From Amycolatopsis sp. WAC 01376 (lineage in GTDB: Bacteria > Actinomycetota > Actinomycetes > Mycobacteriales > Pseudonocardiaceae), in NCBI RefSeq assembly GCF_003947415.1, contig NZ_QHKL01000004.1, forward strand, positions 1 to 64,000: a stretch of 64,000 bases of DNA, given 5' to 3'. The notes beneath the pieces were generated by a model. The model was given only the letters and a program-made list of their open reading frames with translations, was not told the origin of the DNA and made no database searches. Positions 8,517 through 17,238 of this stretch are shown here, piece by piece. The position numbers were made by a program, and so were the translations under genes. Positions within the stretch are counted from its first letter, which is position 1, and every line of letters begins with the position of its first letter.

Positions 8517-9143
8517 ATGGATTCCACACAACAGTTCTGGGAAGACTTCTATCGCGACAAAGAGCAGGTCTGGAGCGGTAAGGCGAACCCGATCCTGGTG
8601 AACGAGGTCGCCTCGCTCACCCCGGGCACGGCACTCGATCTCGGCTGCGGCGAAGGCGGCGACGCCATCTGGCTCGCCCAGCAGGGTTGGCGCGTCACCG
8701 CCGTCGACATCTCGGAGGTCGCGCTCGAACGCGCCGCCGGGCACGCGGCCGAGGCCGGCGTCGAAGGCATCGTCTGGGAACGTCACGACCTGGCGAAGTC
8801 GTTCCCGGAGGGGCGCTTCGACCTCGTTTCCGCGCAGTTCTTCCACTCCCCCGTCGAGGTGGACGGCGAGCGGGACAAGGCACTCCGCCGCGCCGGCCTG
8901 GTCGTCGCCCCGGGCGGCACCCTGGTGGTCGCCGGCCACGCGGGCTGGCCGACGTGGATGGAAGAGCCGCCGCACAAGCACGCCCACTTCCCGACGACGG
9001 CCGAGGTCCTCGAAACGCTGGCGCTGGCCGACGGTGAGTGGACCGTGGAGCGGCAAGAACTGATCACGCACGATTTCCCGGGGCCGGAAGGACAGCACGG
9101 AACGCGTTCGGACAACGTGCTCCGCGTGCGACGCTCGGGCTAG
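8517..9143 (+). CDS. Class I SAM-dependent methyltransferase
   Basis: A 208-residue Rossmann-fold methyltransferase. Motif I is ALDLGCGEGGDAIWLA, motif post-I is VTAVDISEVALERA, and the later RFDLVSAQFFHSP and VAPGGTLVVAGH are the usual motifs IV and V. The start at the ATG giving MDSTQQFWEDFY fits homologues of the small SAM methyltransferases related to tellurite/thiopurine methyltransferases. The substrate is unknown. It sits 48 bp after the LD-carboxypeptidase gene and may belong to the same transcript. Confidence 0.88.
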   Translation: MDSTQQFWEDFYRDKEQVWSGKANPILVNEVASLTPGTALDLGCGEGGDAIWLAQQGWRVTAVDISEVALERAAGHAAEAGVEGIVWERHDLAKSFPEGRFDLVSAQFFHSPVEVDGERDKALRRAGLVVAPGGTLVVAGHAGWPTWMEEPPHKHAHFPTTAEVLETLALADGEWTVERQELITHDFPGPEGQHGTRSDNVLRVRRSG

Positions 9144-9156
9144 GTACCGTCGCCAT

Positions 9157-9573
9157 ATGCGGATGACGCCTGCGGAAGCCCGGTCACGGTTCGAAGGCGA
9201 GCGGATAGCGAGGCTCGCGACGACGGGCTCGGACGGCGTGCCGCATCTGGTGCCGGTGACGTTCGTCGTCGAAGGCGACTCGGTCGCGTTCGCGATCGAT
9301 CACAAGCCGAAGAGCACCACGGCGTTGCGGCGACTGAAGAACATCGCCGAGAACCCGGTGGTCAGCTTCCTGACCGACCACTATGCCGAGGACTGGACCG
9401 GGCTGTGGTGGGCCCGGGCGGACGGTGTCGCCCGGGTACTGACCGATCCCGACGAGCAGGCGCTGCCGGTGCGGCTGCTGCGGGAGAAGTATCCGCAGTA
9501 CGAGGAGCAACCCGCTCCGCATGCCGTGGTGAGCACGCTGGTCCACTCCTGGAGTGGGTGGCGGGCTTCTTGA
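9157..9573 (+). CDS. PPOX-class F420-dependent oxidoreductase (TIGR03668-like)
   Basis: A 138-residue split-barrel flavin/deazaflavin-binding protein of the pyridoxamine-5'-phosphate-oxidase superfamily. The sequence MTPAEARSRFEGERIARLATTG, then VPHLVPVTFVVEGD and KSTTALRRLKNIAENPVVSFLTDHY, matches the TIGR03668 group linked to coenzyme F420 in actinobacteria. It would act as a small reductase or heme/flavin-linked oxidoreductase; its substrate is unknown. It follows the methyltransferase by 13 bp and ends before a strong hairpin at 9584. Confidence 0.88.
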   Translation: MRMTPAEARSRFEGERIARLATTGSDGVPHLVPVTFVVEGDSVAFAIDHKPKSTTALRRLKNIAENPVVSFLTDHYAEDWTGLWWARADGVARVLTDPDEQALPVRLLREKYPQYEEQPAPHAVVSTLVHSWSGWRAS

Positions 9574-9583
9574 GCCTTCTTTT

Positions 9584-9614
9584 GGCGTTGTTGCCGCTGT
9601 GCGGCAACAACGCC
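9584..9614 (+). terminator. Hairpin terminator after the PPOX gene
   Basis: A perfect 14-bp stem (GGCGTTGTTGCCGC pairing with GCGGCAACAACGCC) with a 3-nt loop begins 10 bases after the stop codon. It is preceded by a T-rich stretch, but no clear T tract follows. It probably ends the S9/S66/methyltransferase/PPOX transcript. Confidence 0.7.
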
Positions 9615-9660
9615 ATCGCCGTGCCGTATAGGTCATTATACACTTTGGTGGCCGGGTCAA

Positions 9661-9715
9661 GTCCGTGAAGGCCTCCTTGAGGGACTCTGGGTCCGTGAAG
9701 GGGGCCTTCACGGAC
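9661..9715. repeat. Intergenic hairpin of the GTGAAGG family
   Basis: Arms GTCCGTGAAGGCC (from 9661) and GGCCTTCACGGAC (to 9715) form a 13-bp stem. The intervening sequence contains a second GTCCGTGAAGG, so the element looks like a recombinant of two family members. It lies between the convergent PPOX and mptB genes. Together with 9749-9767 and 9817-9871 it fills the 304-bp gap, which has no gene. Confidence 0.75.
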
Positions 9716-9748
9716 CGCTAGCTCGCCTCAGGAGTCACAACTTGACCG

Positions 9749-9767
9749 CGTGAAGGCCCCCTTCACG
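9749..9767. repeat. Short CGTGAAGG/CCTTCACG hairpin
   Basis: An 8-bp perfect stem with a 3-nt loop, followed by CTCAGCCGAGGAACTC. That tail is also found in the repeats at 319-335 and 31930-31950, which places this sequence in the same dispersed family. Confidence 0.6.
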
Positions 9768-9816
9768 CGGCTCAGCCGAGGAACTCGCCCTTCTCGACTG
9801 CGGCGTCCGTGCCCAA

Positions 9817-9871
9817 GTACATGAAAGCCCCCTTCCTTGCGTCTAGCGCAAGCAAGGGGGCCTTCATGTAC
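9817..9871 (-). terminator. Hairpin (probable terminator) downstream of mptB
   Basis: Arms GTACATGAA (9817-9825) and TTCATGTAC (9863-9871), extended inward by a CCCCCTT/AAGGGGG pairing, form a long stem that ends 6 bp from the mptB stop codon. It is a variant of the intergenic hairpin family; the same GTACATGAAGGCC arm reappears at 53.1-53.6 kb. Confidence 0.7.
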
Positions 9872-9877
9872 CGAAAA

Positions 9878-11440
9878 TCAGGAGGAGCGAGGAGCCTCGG
9901 CGGGCAGGAACTGCTCCACCGGCCTCCCCCGCCAAGCCGAGACGATGCCCAGCGGATCCGGCCGCAGCAGCGACGCGGCCGCGTACACGCTCGCCGCGAC
10001 GACGCCCGCCATGAACCACCAGTCGTACAGCGCCTGCTCCCCTGTCGGGTAGTAGACCAGTGTCACGAACACCGACACCGCGACGACGACCGCGAGGTTC
10101 CGGCGGCGCCACTCGAACGCGGACAGGACCACGAAACCCCAGGTCAGGTACCACGGCAGTGAGGGCGGCGGGACGATCGCGCCGGCCAGCAGGACGATCG
10201 CCATCCGGTGGATCGCCGGGTTGCCGCCGTTGCGGGCGAGCCACCATTGGCGGCCGGCGAAGACGAACAGGCCGACCATCGCGATCGCCCGGAACACGGT
10301 GACGAACGGCGAGACCTCGACGTCGATCACCAGGTTCACCAGCGAGTAGAAGATCTCGCCGATCCCGGTCGGGAAGTTCATCCAGTTCGCGATCAGCGTC
10401 GGCGCCTTGAGGCCGGTCAGCCAGCCGAGGTTGACCGAGCCGAGCGACAGCCACGTGCCCGCGACGAACACCGGCAGGAAGATCCCGACCGAGGCGGCGC
10501 CAGCGCGGAAGAAGTTGACCACCTTCCGGTCGCCGGGCAGGTGGTTCGCCCACACCCAGACCAGGAACGGCAGCGCCCACGCCGCGGTGGGTTTGATCAG
10601 CATGCCGACGGTGACCAGGACGATCGCGACGACGTGTTTGCGCTCCAGCGCGGCCAGCACGCCGACGGTGAGGAAGCCCAGCATCAGCAGGTCGTTGTGC
10701 GGGCCGCCGACGAGGTGGATGACCGTCATCGGGCTGGCGATGGCGAGCCACAGGGTGATCGGCAGCTTGCCGCCGAGGTGCTTGACCAGCCGCGGCAGCG
10801 ACCACAGCATCCCGACCAGGCCGATCATCAGGACCAGGCGGGTCGCGATGACACCGGCGATCATGTCGTTGCCGGTGACCGAGACGATCCACTTGGCGAT
10901 CAGCAGGAACAGCGGGCCGTACGGCGCGGGCGTGGTCTGCCACAGCGGGTGCACGTTCTGCACGACGTCCGGCAGCACGACCAGCTCGGCCGGGCCGTTG
11001 GCGTACGGGTCGAGCCCGTTGAGGAGCTGAGCGCCCTGCGCGAGGTAGGAGAAGACGTCGCGGGTGAACAGCGGCGGCGAGACCAGCAGAGGCGCCATCC
11101 AGCAGGCGGCGGCGATCACGATCGGACGGCTGCCGATCCGGCCTGCGAGCGCGTAGCGGCCCAGCCGGACCCACGCCCAGATGATCAGCCCGAAGCCCGT
11201 GTAGAGCATCGCGTTGGCGAGGATGCGGCCGTGGCCGTACCGGATCCACGACAACGGTCCGTGCCCCAGGATCGGGTCACGGATGAGGATGCCGCCGGCG
11301 CCGAGCGCCGCCAGCATCAGCAGCGTGCTGCCGATGGTTCCCATCGCGATGGTGCGGTACGGGAACCGGGAAGGCACCCGGAGCCGCTCGCCGAGGGAAC
11401 CGGCCGAGGGCGTCTGCGGGGAGTCTGTCGTGGTCGCCAT
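9878..11440 (-). CDS. mptB: Polyprenol-phosphomannose-dependent alpha-1,6-mannosyltransferase, MptB-like
   Basis: A 520-residue GT-C type membrane glycosyltransferase with about 12 hydrophobic segments. The motif PPLFTRDVFSYLAQGAQLLNGLDPYANGP carries the acidic catalytic/metal residue region of MptA/MptB. Residues TTPAPYGPLFLLIAK and GGPHNDLLMLGFLTVG are typical of the family. In mycolata MptB extends the alpha-1,6-mannan core of lipomannan using polyprenyl-phosphomannose on the outer face of the membrane. The window holds no other lipomannan genes. A GT87/GT-C relative of another acceptor specificity cannot be excluded. Confidence 0.82.
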   Translation of the reverse strand: MATTTDSPQTPSAGSLGERLRVPSRFPYRTIAMGTIGSTLLMLAALGAGGILIRDPILGHGPLSWIRYGHGRILANAMLYTGFGLIIWAWVRLGRYALAGRIGSRPIVIAAACWMAPLLVSPPLFTRDVFSYLAQGAQLLNGLDPYANGPAELVVLPDVVQNVHPLWQTTPAPYGPLFLLIAKWIVSVTGNDMIAGVIATRLVLMIGLVGMLWSLPRLVKHLGGKLPITLWLAIASPMTVIHLVGGPHNDLLMLGFLTVGVLAALERKHVVAIVLVTVGMLIKPTAAWALPFLVWVWANHLPGDRKVVNFFRAGAASVGIFLPVFVAGTWLSLGSVNLGWLTGLKAPTLIANWMNFPTGIGEIFYSLVNLVIDVEVSPFVTVFRAIAMVGLFVFAGRQWWLARNGGNPAIHRMAIVLLAGAIVPPPSLPWYLTWGFVVLSAFEWRRRNLAVVVAVSVFVTLVYYPTGEQALYDWWFMAGVVAASVYAAASLLRPDPLGIVSAWRGRPVEQFLPAEAPRSS

Positions 11441-11454
11441 TTCGAGATTGGAGG

Positions 11455-13125
11455 TTACACACCGCGCCTGTGCGTGTGCGCGGCAATGGGTGTTTCCCGC
11501 GCGGTACCACCGGGCAACGCCGCGAGCAGCGACTTCGTGTAGTCGTGTTTCGGGTCCAGCAGGACCTCTTCCACGGTACCGACCTCCACCAGTTCCCCGC
11601 GATACATCACCGCGACCCGGTCGGCGATGTTCCAGGCCAGCCCGAGGTCGTGGGTGATCACGAGCCCGGCGAGACCCAGCTCACGTCGCAGGCGCAGCAA
11701 CAGCGCGAGGATCTCCCCTCGCACCGAAGCGTCGAGTGAGGCCACCGGTTCGTCGGCGACGATCACGCCGGGGTCCAGCGCGAGCGCGCCCGCGATGACG
11801 ACCCGCTGCCGCTGCCCGCCGGACAGCTCGTGCGGGAGCCGGTCGAGGAACTTCTCCGCGGGCCGCAGTTCGGCCGCTTCGAGGGCCTTGATGACGAGCT
11901 CGTGCTCGTTCGCGGCCATTCCGTGGATGCGGGGGCCTTCCGCGACGGCCTCGTACACCGTGTGGTTCGGGTTCAGCGCGCTCGTCGGGTCCTGCAGCAC
12001 GAGCTGAACCTGCCGCCGGTACGCCTTGAGCCCGGCGCCGCCGAGCGGGACCGGTTTCCCGGCGTACCGCACCGCGCCGGAGTCGGGTTTCTGCAGCCCG
12101 AGCAGTGTCCTGGCCAGTGTCGTCTTGCCAGAGCCGGACTGGCCGACGAGCGCGACGATCTCGTCCTTCCGCACCTGGAGGCTCACGCCGGCGACGGCGT
12201 TGATCCGCTTGCCGGTGCGGTCGCGGAAGCTGACGCGCAGGTCCTCGGCCTCCAGCAGCGCGGGCTGGTCACCGACGCGTTCCGGTTCCGGCGGCAAGGG
12301 TGTGCTGGTGGCGGGCGCGAACCGCGACACCGGGTCGCCGACGGTCGGGAACGCGGCCGCCAGCGCCTTGCTGTGCTCGTGCCGCGGTGCGCCCATCAGC
12401 TCCGCGCTCGGCCGTTCCTCGACGATCTCGCCGTCGTACATCACCGCGATCCGGCGGCAGGTCGCGGCGAGCACCGACAGGTCGTGGCTGATCATGATCA
12501 ACCCGATCCCCTGTTCGGCGACCAGCCTGCCCAGCAGGTCGAGCACCTGTGCCTGGACGACGACGTCGAGCGCGGTGGTCGGCTCGTCCGCGATGATCAG
12601 CCGCGGTGAGCAGGCGAGTGCCATCGCGATCATGACGCGCTGTTTCTGGCCGCCGGACAGCTCGTGCGGGTACGCCCCGGCGCGGCCGGGCGGCAGGTCG
12701 ACCTGTTCGAGCAGTTCCTTGACCTTGGCGTTGATCTCACCGTCCGACAGCGCCTTGCCGCCGGGCGGGTGCAGGCGGATCGGCTCGGCGATCTGCTCGC
12801 CGATCCGGCGGACCGGGTTGAGCGCGTGCATCGCGCCCTGGAACACGACCGAGGCCTCGGCCCAGCGCACCGCGCGCAGCCTGCCCCACTTCATGGCCGT
12901 GACGTCTTCGCCGTCCAGCAGGATTTCTCCGCTGACCTTGGCCGACCGCGGGAGCAACCGCAGGACGCTCATCGCGACGGTCGACTTCCCCGACCCCGAC
13001 TCCCCCGCCACCCCGAGGGTGTCGCCGGGTTCGAGCACGAGGCTGACGCCGCGCACGGCAGCGACCTCACCGCTTCCGGTGGCGTAGGTGACGCCGAGGT
13101 TCTTCAGTTCCAGCAAGGGGCTCAT
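11455..13125 (-). CDS. Dipeptide/oligopeptide ABC transporter ATPase, two fused nucleotide-binding domains (DppD-DppF type)
   Basis: A 556-residue fusion of two ATPase domains. The first has Walker A GESGSGKST, signature LSGGQKQR and Walker B LIIADEP; the second has GQSGSGKTT, LSGGQRQR and VIVADEP. Each domain is followed by the extra C-terminal segment of the peptide/nickel family. The start MSPLLELKNL overlaps the stop of the upstream permease gene by ATGA, so I chose it over a longer frame. It powers the transporter encoded by the three genes upstream. Fusion of DppD and DppF is common in actinobacteria. Confidence 0.93.
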   Translation of the reverse strand: MSPLLELKNLGVTYATGSGEVAAVRGVSLVLEPGDTLGVAGESGSGKSTVAMSVLRLLPRSAKVSGEILLDGEDVTAMKWGRLRAVRWAEASVVFQGAMHALNPVRRIGEQIAEPIRLHPPGGKALSDGEINAKVKELLEQVDLPPGRAGAYPHELSGGQKQRVMIAMALACSPRLIIADEPTTALDVVVQAQVLDLLGRLVAEQGIGLIMISHDLSVLAATCRRIAVMYDGEIVEERPSAELMGAPRHEHSKALAAAFPTVGDPVSRFAPATSTPLPPEPERVGDQPALLEAEDLRVSFRDRTGKRINAVAGVSLQVRKDEIVALVGQSGSGKTTLARTLLGLQKPDSGAVRYAGKPVPLGGAGLKAYRRQVQLVLQDPTSALNPNHTVYEAVAEGPRIHGMAANEHELVIKALEAAELRPAEKFLDRLPHELSGGQRQRVVIAGALALDPGVIVADEPVASLDASVRGEILALLLRLRRELGLAGLVITHDLGLAWNIADRVAVMYRGELVEVGTVEEVLLDPKHDYTKSLLAALPGGTARETPIAAHTHRRGV

Positions 13126-14027
13126 GAGTGCTGTCCCTTCAAGCGCGGGTTCAGCACTGTCTCCAGCGCGCGTCCGACGAGGGTGAAGGCGAGAACGACC
13201 ACGACGATCGCGATACCCGGCGGAAGCAGGTTCCACCAGGCGCCCTTGCTGATCGCGCCGTTGTTCAAGGCGGTCTGCAGCATGGCTCCCCAGGAGACGG
13301 TGTTCGGGTTGCCGACGCCGAGGAACGCCAGTGTCGCGTCCGCGATGACCGCGTTGCCCACGACGAGCGTGGTGTTGGCCAGCACGAGCGGCATGACGCC
13401 GGGAAGGACGTGCTTGCCGACGATGTGCAGGTGGCCGCCGCCGAGCGCTTTCGCGCGCTCGATGTACGGGCGGCCCTCGATCGTGAGGGTCTGCGCGCGG
13501 ACCAGGCGCGCGGTGCTGGGCCAGGCGGTGACGCCGATGGCGATGATCACCGTCATCGTGCCCTGATCCAGCACCGAGGCGAGCGCCACGGCGAGGACGA
13601 GCGACGGCAGCACCAGGAAGAAGTCCGTGAACCGCAGCAACAGCCCGGACAGCCAGCCGCCGAAATGCGCGGCCGCGATCCCGATGACGGTGCCGATCAG
13701 CACCGAGAGGAACGCCGCCGAGAAGCCGGTGAGCAGCGAGATCCGCGCGCCCCAGAACGTCATCAGCAGCACCGAACGGCCGTCGATGTCGGTGCCCAGC
13801 CAGAACTCGCCGCTGGGCGGTTCCAGCGAACCGCCTTCGGCCTTGGTGACGTCGAGGCCGGACTCATCCGAGATCACCGGCGCGAGGATGGCCAGCAGCG
13901 TGATGAGGCCGAGGAAGGCCAGCCCGAAGACGCCCGCCTTGTTCGTCGTGAACTCGTGCCAGCGCTTCGCCACCGACTCACGACGGCGGCGCCAGACGAT
14001 CGAACCGGGTTTTTCCGCTGTGGTCAT
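13122..14027 (-). CDS. Peptide-type ABC transporter permease (DppC-like)
   Basis: A 301-residue inner-membrane permease. An N-terminal OppC-type segment with a first helix around residues 35-55 precedes the BPD-transport domain with about five further helices. The EAA-like loop contacting the ATPase is RAKALGGGHLHIVGKHVLPGVMP. It overlaps the DppB-like gene upstream (ATGA at 14024) and the ATPase gene downstream. Peptides, nickel or glycosides are possible substrates; family membership alone cannot decide. Confidence 0.92.
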   Translation of the reverse strand: MTTAEKPGSIVWRRRRESVAKRWHEFTTNKAGVFGLAFLGLITLLAILAPVISDESGLDVTKAEGGSLEPPSGEFWLGTDIDGRSVLLMTFWGARISLLTGFSAAFLSVLIGTVIGIAAAHFGGWLSGLLLRFTDFFLVLPSLVLAVALASVLDQGTMTVIIAIGVTAWPSTARLVRAQTLTIEGRPYIERAKALGGGHLHIVGKHVLPGVMPLVLANTTLVVGNAVIADATLAFLGVGNPNTVSWGAMLQTALNNGAISKGAWWNLLPPGIAIVVVVLAFTLVGRALETVLNPRLKGQHS

Positions 14028-15055
14028 GCCGTCCGCACCCTGGGGTCGAGCACGCGGTAGAGCAACTCCGCGAGCAGGTTCATCAGCACCACCGCACCCG
14101 CGAGGATGACGAAGACTCCTTGCAGGACAGGCAGATCAGGCCCGCGGAGCGCTTCGTAGAGCAGCTGCCCGAGCCCCGGCCAGCTGAACACGGCCTCCAC
14201 CGAGACCGCACCCGAGACGACCATCCCGAACTGCATGAAGACCAGTGTCACCGTCGGCAGCAGGGCGTTGGGCACGGCGTGCCGCTTGCGCACGAGGTCG
14301 TCGCGCAGCCCCTTGGCCCGCGCGGTGGTGAGGTAGTCCGCATTCATCTCGCCGATCAGGGACGACCGCATGACCAGCATGTACTGCGCGTAGAACACCA
14401 CCAGCAGGGTCACGCACGGCAGCACCAGATGGTGGAGAACGTCGAGCCCTTCGCTGAAGAAGCCCGGCGCGACATCCGGGGAATGCATGCCACGGCTCGG
14501 GAAGAGACCGTTGCTGGCCACCAGCAACATGAGCCCGAGCCAGAACTGCGGTACCGACCACAGCGTCAGCGCGAGTCCTGTTTGGACCTTGTCGAACCTG
14601 CTCCCCCGCCGCCAGCCCGCGCGGATGCCGAGCCACAGGCCGAGCATCACCGCGAGCACGGTCGCGCTGCCGACGAGCAGGATCGTCGGCCACAACCGCT
14701 CACCGACCATGTCGAAGACCGGGCGCCGCTGCAGGTACGAGACCCCCATGTCGCCCTGGAGCAGGCCGACGACGTAGTCCCAGAACTGTTGCAGCAGCGG
14801 CTTGTCGACGCCCATCTGCTCGCGCAGCTCGGCCATCATCTTCGGGTCGGTCGGCCGGTCGCGGACCATGAACCGCACGGGATCGCCGGGCAGTGTCCGG
14901 AACAGGAAGAACCCCAGCACGACGACGAGCGCGAGGCTCGCCAGCGCGCCGCCGATCTTGGAGAGCACGAACCGGGCGGTGCCGGTCCCGCCCCGGCGCT
15001 CGTCGGGATCGACGAGCGCCGGGGTCTGGTCGAGGGAACTGAGTGCTTCGGTCAA
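14024..15055 (-). CDS. Peptide-type ABC transporter permease (DppB-like)
   Basis: A 343-residue permease with a signal-anchor helix (about residues 34-55), the typical GDPVRFMVRDRPTDP periplasmic loop, and five more helices. The cytoplasmic loop ARAKGLRDDLVRKRHAVPNALLP is the ATPase-coupling motif. It has an N-terminal extension of about 28 residues compared with usual DppB proteins. It starts 6 bp after the substrate-binding protein gene, as second gene of the operon. Confidence 0.92.
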   Translation of the reverse strand: MTEALSSLDQTPALVDPDERRGGTGTARFVLSKIGGALASLALVVVLGFFLFRTLPGDPVRFMVRDRPTDPKMMAELREQMGVDKPLLQQFWDYVVGLLQGDMGVSYLQRRPVFDMVGERLWPTILLVGSATVLAVMLGLWLGIRAGWRRGSRFDKVQTGLALTLWSVPQFWLGLMLLVASNGLFPSRGMHSPDVAPGFFSEGLDVLHHLVLPCVTLLVVFYAQYMLVMRSSLIGEMNADYLTTARAKGLRDDLVRKRHAVPNALLPTVTLVFMQFGMVVSGAVSVEAVFSWPGLGQLLYEALRGPDLPVLQGVFVILAGAVVLMNLLAELLYRVLDPRVRTA

Positions 15056-15061
15056 CGAGCT

Positions 15062-16888
15062 CTACTCCCGGTCGTCGGCCGACTTGCCGCGCCGCCCGCC
15101 GTGCACGCCGCCGCCGACGAGCACCACGAGCACGACCGCGCCGATGCCGATCCACAGTCCGGTGTTGCTGCTTTCCTCCGCGCCCGGCGCTGCCGCGTCG
15201 GCCGGAGTGGCGCCGTAAACGCCCCAGTAGCCGGACTGCTCGAGAATCGCGCCGTCGGGCTGCGGCTGCTTGGTGAACGAGGAGAACTTGTCCGAGCGGT
15301 AGGCCTCGAGCACGTTGTCGTAGTCGAGGACGACGTCGACGTACTCGCCGGCCAGCACGGCCTGGGCCTGCTTGACGAGCTCGGCGCGCTTGGCCGGGTC
15401 GAACTCGGTCAGCTGCTTCTTGTACAGGTCTTCGTAGCGCGGGTCGCAGAAGAACGTCGACGAGCTGCCACCGTTGCCCTCCGCGTTCGGCCGGCCGGCG
15501 CAGGTGTTCAGGCTGAGGGCGTAGTCCGGGTCGGGAGAGGTGCCGTAGCCGGAGATCGCGAGGTCGTAGTTGCCCGCGGTGGTGCGGTCGTCCATCTCGT
15601 CGTCGGAGACGAGTTCCTGTTTGACACCGATGCCGATGTCCTTGAGCCAGCCGCTGACGAACTGCGCGACACGCTGGTCGAACGGCCGGTTCGCGTGGCC
15701 GGCGAGCCGGAACTCCAGCTTCGCGCCGCCGGGGGCGACGCGGATGCCGTCCGCGCCCTTGGCATAACCCGCCTGGTCGAGGGTGGTGTTCGCGGCCGCG
15801 ATGTCGAACTTGGTCTTCTCCGTGTCGGACGGGGTCCAGGTGTAGGCCTTGTAGATCGCGGGCACGACACCGGTGCCGGGCTGGCCGTAGCCGTTCATCA
15901 CCTTCTGGACGATGGTCTCCGTGTCGATCGCCTGCGCGATCGCCTTGCGGACCCGGTTGTCCTTCAGAATCGGGTTGCCGTCACCGATCGGCTGGTCGAC
16001 GACGTTCTTGACGCCGAAGTTGATGATGAGCTCGTTGTACCGGCGGCCCGGCGCCTTGTTCGTGGTGATGTTCTTCTCGCCCTTGAGCGCGTCGAACTGC
16101 GTCGGCGTGAGCCGGTTGATGACGTCGACCTCACCCTGCTTCAGCGCGTTGACCGCGGCCTCGGCGTCCTTGAACTGCAGCAGCTGCAGTTCGTCGACCT
16201 TGGGCGCGCCACGCCAGTAGTCCTTGTTCGCCTTGAACTTCACGAACTCGTTCTTCTTGTACTCGGTCACCAGATACGGTCCGCTGCCGACGCCGACGAC
16301 GGCCATCTCGTCGGTCGAGGGGGCGTTGAGGTCCTTGATCGGCTCCCAGATGTGCTTGGGCACGATCGGGACGTCGAGCGAGGTCATGCTCGCCTGCGGG
16401 GCCTTGGTCTTGATGACGAGCGTCTTGTCGTCCGGCGCGGACACCGACTCGAAGTTGGTGACGTAGCTGCCGTTCGCGGTGCGGGCGTTCTCGTCGTCGA
16501 GCATCCGCTGGAAGGTGTACGCGGGGTCCTGCGCGGTGATCGGCTTGCCGTCGGACCACTTCATCCCCTGACGGATGGCGAAGGTCCAGGTGAGCTTGTC
16601 GTCCGAGGTCTTCCAGGATTCGGCGATGCCGCCCGTGGGCTGGGTGTCCTCAGCCGAAGGCAAGGTGAGGAACTCGTAGTTGAACCGGCCGACCTGCGTC
16701 GACGCCGCCAGCTGAGCGGTGAAGGGATTCAGGTGGTCGATGCCGGTCGTGAGCGCCACCCGGAGGACCTTGCCCTGCTGCTGTGCCGCCGCGACAGGCA
16801 CGAAAGGAACCGTCGCGACCGCCGAAGCGGCAAGGACCGCGACTACGCGAAGACCACGTAGTCGCTTCGGAAAACGCTCAGTGCGCAC
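15062..16888 (-). CDS. Peptide-type ABC transporter substrate-binding protein with C-terminal membrane anchor
   Basis: About 608 residues. An N-terminal signal sequence (positive RTERFPKRLRGLR, then a hydrophobic stretch ending AAA) leads into an SBP family 5 domain (TTGIDHLNPFTAQLAAST, GTGVVPAIYKAYTW, DYDNVLEAYRSDKFSSF). Instead of a lipobox, the protein ends in a single hydrophobic helix (NTGLWIGIGAVVLVVLVGGG) followed by basic residues. It seems anchored by its C-terminus, which is unusual. The GTG at 16888 follows GGGGTGG; a GTG at 16897 is an alternative. First gene of the transporter operon. Confidence 0.9.
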   Translation of the reverse strand: MRTERFPKRLRGLRVVAVLAASAVATVPFVPVAAAQQQGKVLRVALTTGIDHLNPFTAQLAASTQVGRFNYEFLTLPSAEDTQPTGGIAESWKTSDDKLTWTFAIRQGMKWSDGKPITAQDPAYTFQRMLDDENARTANGSYVTNFESVSAPDDKTLVIKTKAPQASMTSLDVPIVPKHIWEPIKDLNAPSTDEMAVVGVGSGPYLVTEYKKNEFVKFKANKDYWRGAPKVDELQLLQFKDAEAAVNALKQGEVDVINRLTPTQFDALKGEKNITTNKAPGRRYNELIINFGVKNVVDQPIGDGNPILKDNRVRKAIAQAIDTETIVQKVMNGYGQPGTGVVPAIYKAYTWTPSDTEKTKFDIAAANTTLDQAGYAKGADGIRVAPGGAKLEFRLAGHANRPFDQRVAQFVSGWLKDIGIGVKQELVSDDEMDDRTTAGNYDLAISGYGTSPDPDYALSLNTCAGRPNAEGNGGSSSTFFCDPRYEDLYKKQLTEFDPAKRAELVKQAQAVLAGEYVDVVLDYDNVLEAYRSDKFSSFTKQPQPDGAILEQSGYWGVYGATPADAAAPGAEESSNTGLWIGIGAVVLVVLVGGGVHGGRRGKSADDRE

Positions 16889-17174
16889 GAAGACCACCCC
16901 ATCGAAACTCGCTGTAACCCAACCCCCGAGGCGGAAAAGTAACCACATATCGCGGTAACCGCGCAATGACTCGCCAACACCGATCGTGCACGGCGGATGC
17001 CGTCGCGTGGTCGACAGCTACTTTACGTCTCGCCGACGTTGCGGTGAGTCACCGTTTCGGCGCGCGAGACGGCGACACGTGCAGTGTCCTGGGTATTCAA
17101 GGGAACCGTGCTTGCAGAACGCTTGCGCCCGATGATGCTCAATCGATACGTGCGACGAAGTGCGAGCAAAGCGA
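16889..17174. other. Promoter region of the ABC transporter operon; no gene seen
   Basis: This interval between the binding-protein gene and the terminator hairpin at 17175 has lower GC than its surroundings and no supportable reading frame. It presumably holds the promoter of the minus-strand transporter operon. I see no riboswitch-like conserved structure. Confidence 0.5.
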
Positions 17175-17228
17175 TTCGTCCTCTGGATGCGGTACTTGCG
17201 CATGCAACTACCGCATCCAGAGGACGAA
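17175..17228 (-). terminator. Perfect 20-bp-stem terminator after the large membrane-protein gene
   Basis: Arms at 17175-17194 and 17209-17228 pair perfectly over 20 bp around a 14-base loop that can itself form a TTGC/GCAA mini-stem. It lies 10 bp after the stop codon of the minus-strand gene ending at 17239. Only a short T-rich run follows on that strand. The stem-loop insulates the membrane-protein gene from the transporter operon. Confidence 0.8.
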
Positions 17229-17238
17229 ACGCGAGGCG

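Noticed and set aside
8517..9143. Possible assignment of the methyltransferase as tellurite-resistance TehB
   Set aside because: The sequence shows only general SAM motifs. There is no tellurite-specific context, so no gene symbol was given.
14120..16861. A 913-codon open frame on the plus strand
   Set aside because: It is the antisense shadow of the DppB-like and substrate-binding-protein genes. The sequence is His/Arg/Asp-rich without any domain, as expected from high-GC codon bias.
16889..17174. Possible riboswitch upstream of the ABC transporter operon
   Set aside because: No conserved core of any known riboswitch is seen. The only strong structure nearby is the terminator of the adjacent gene.
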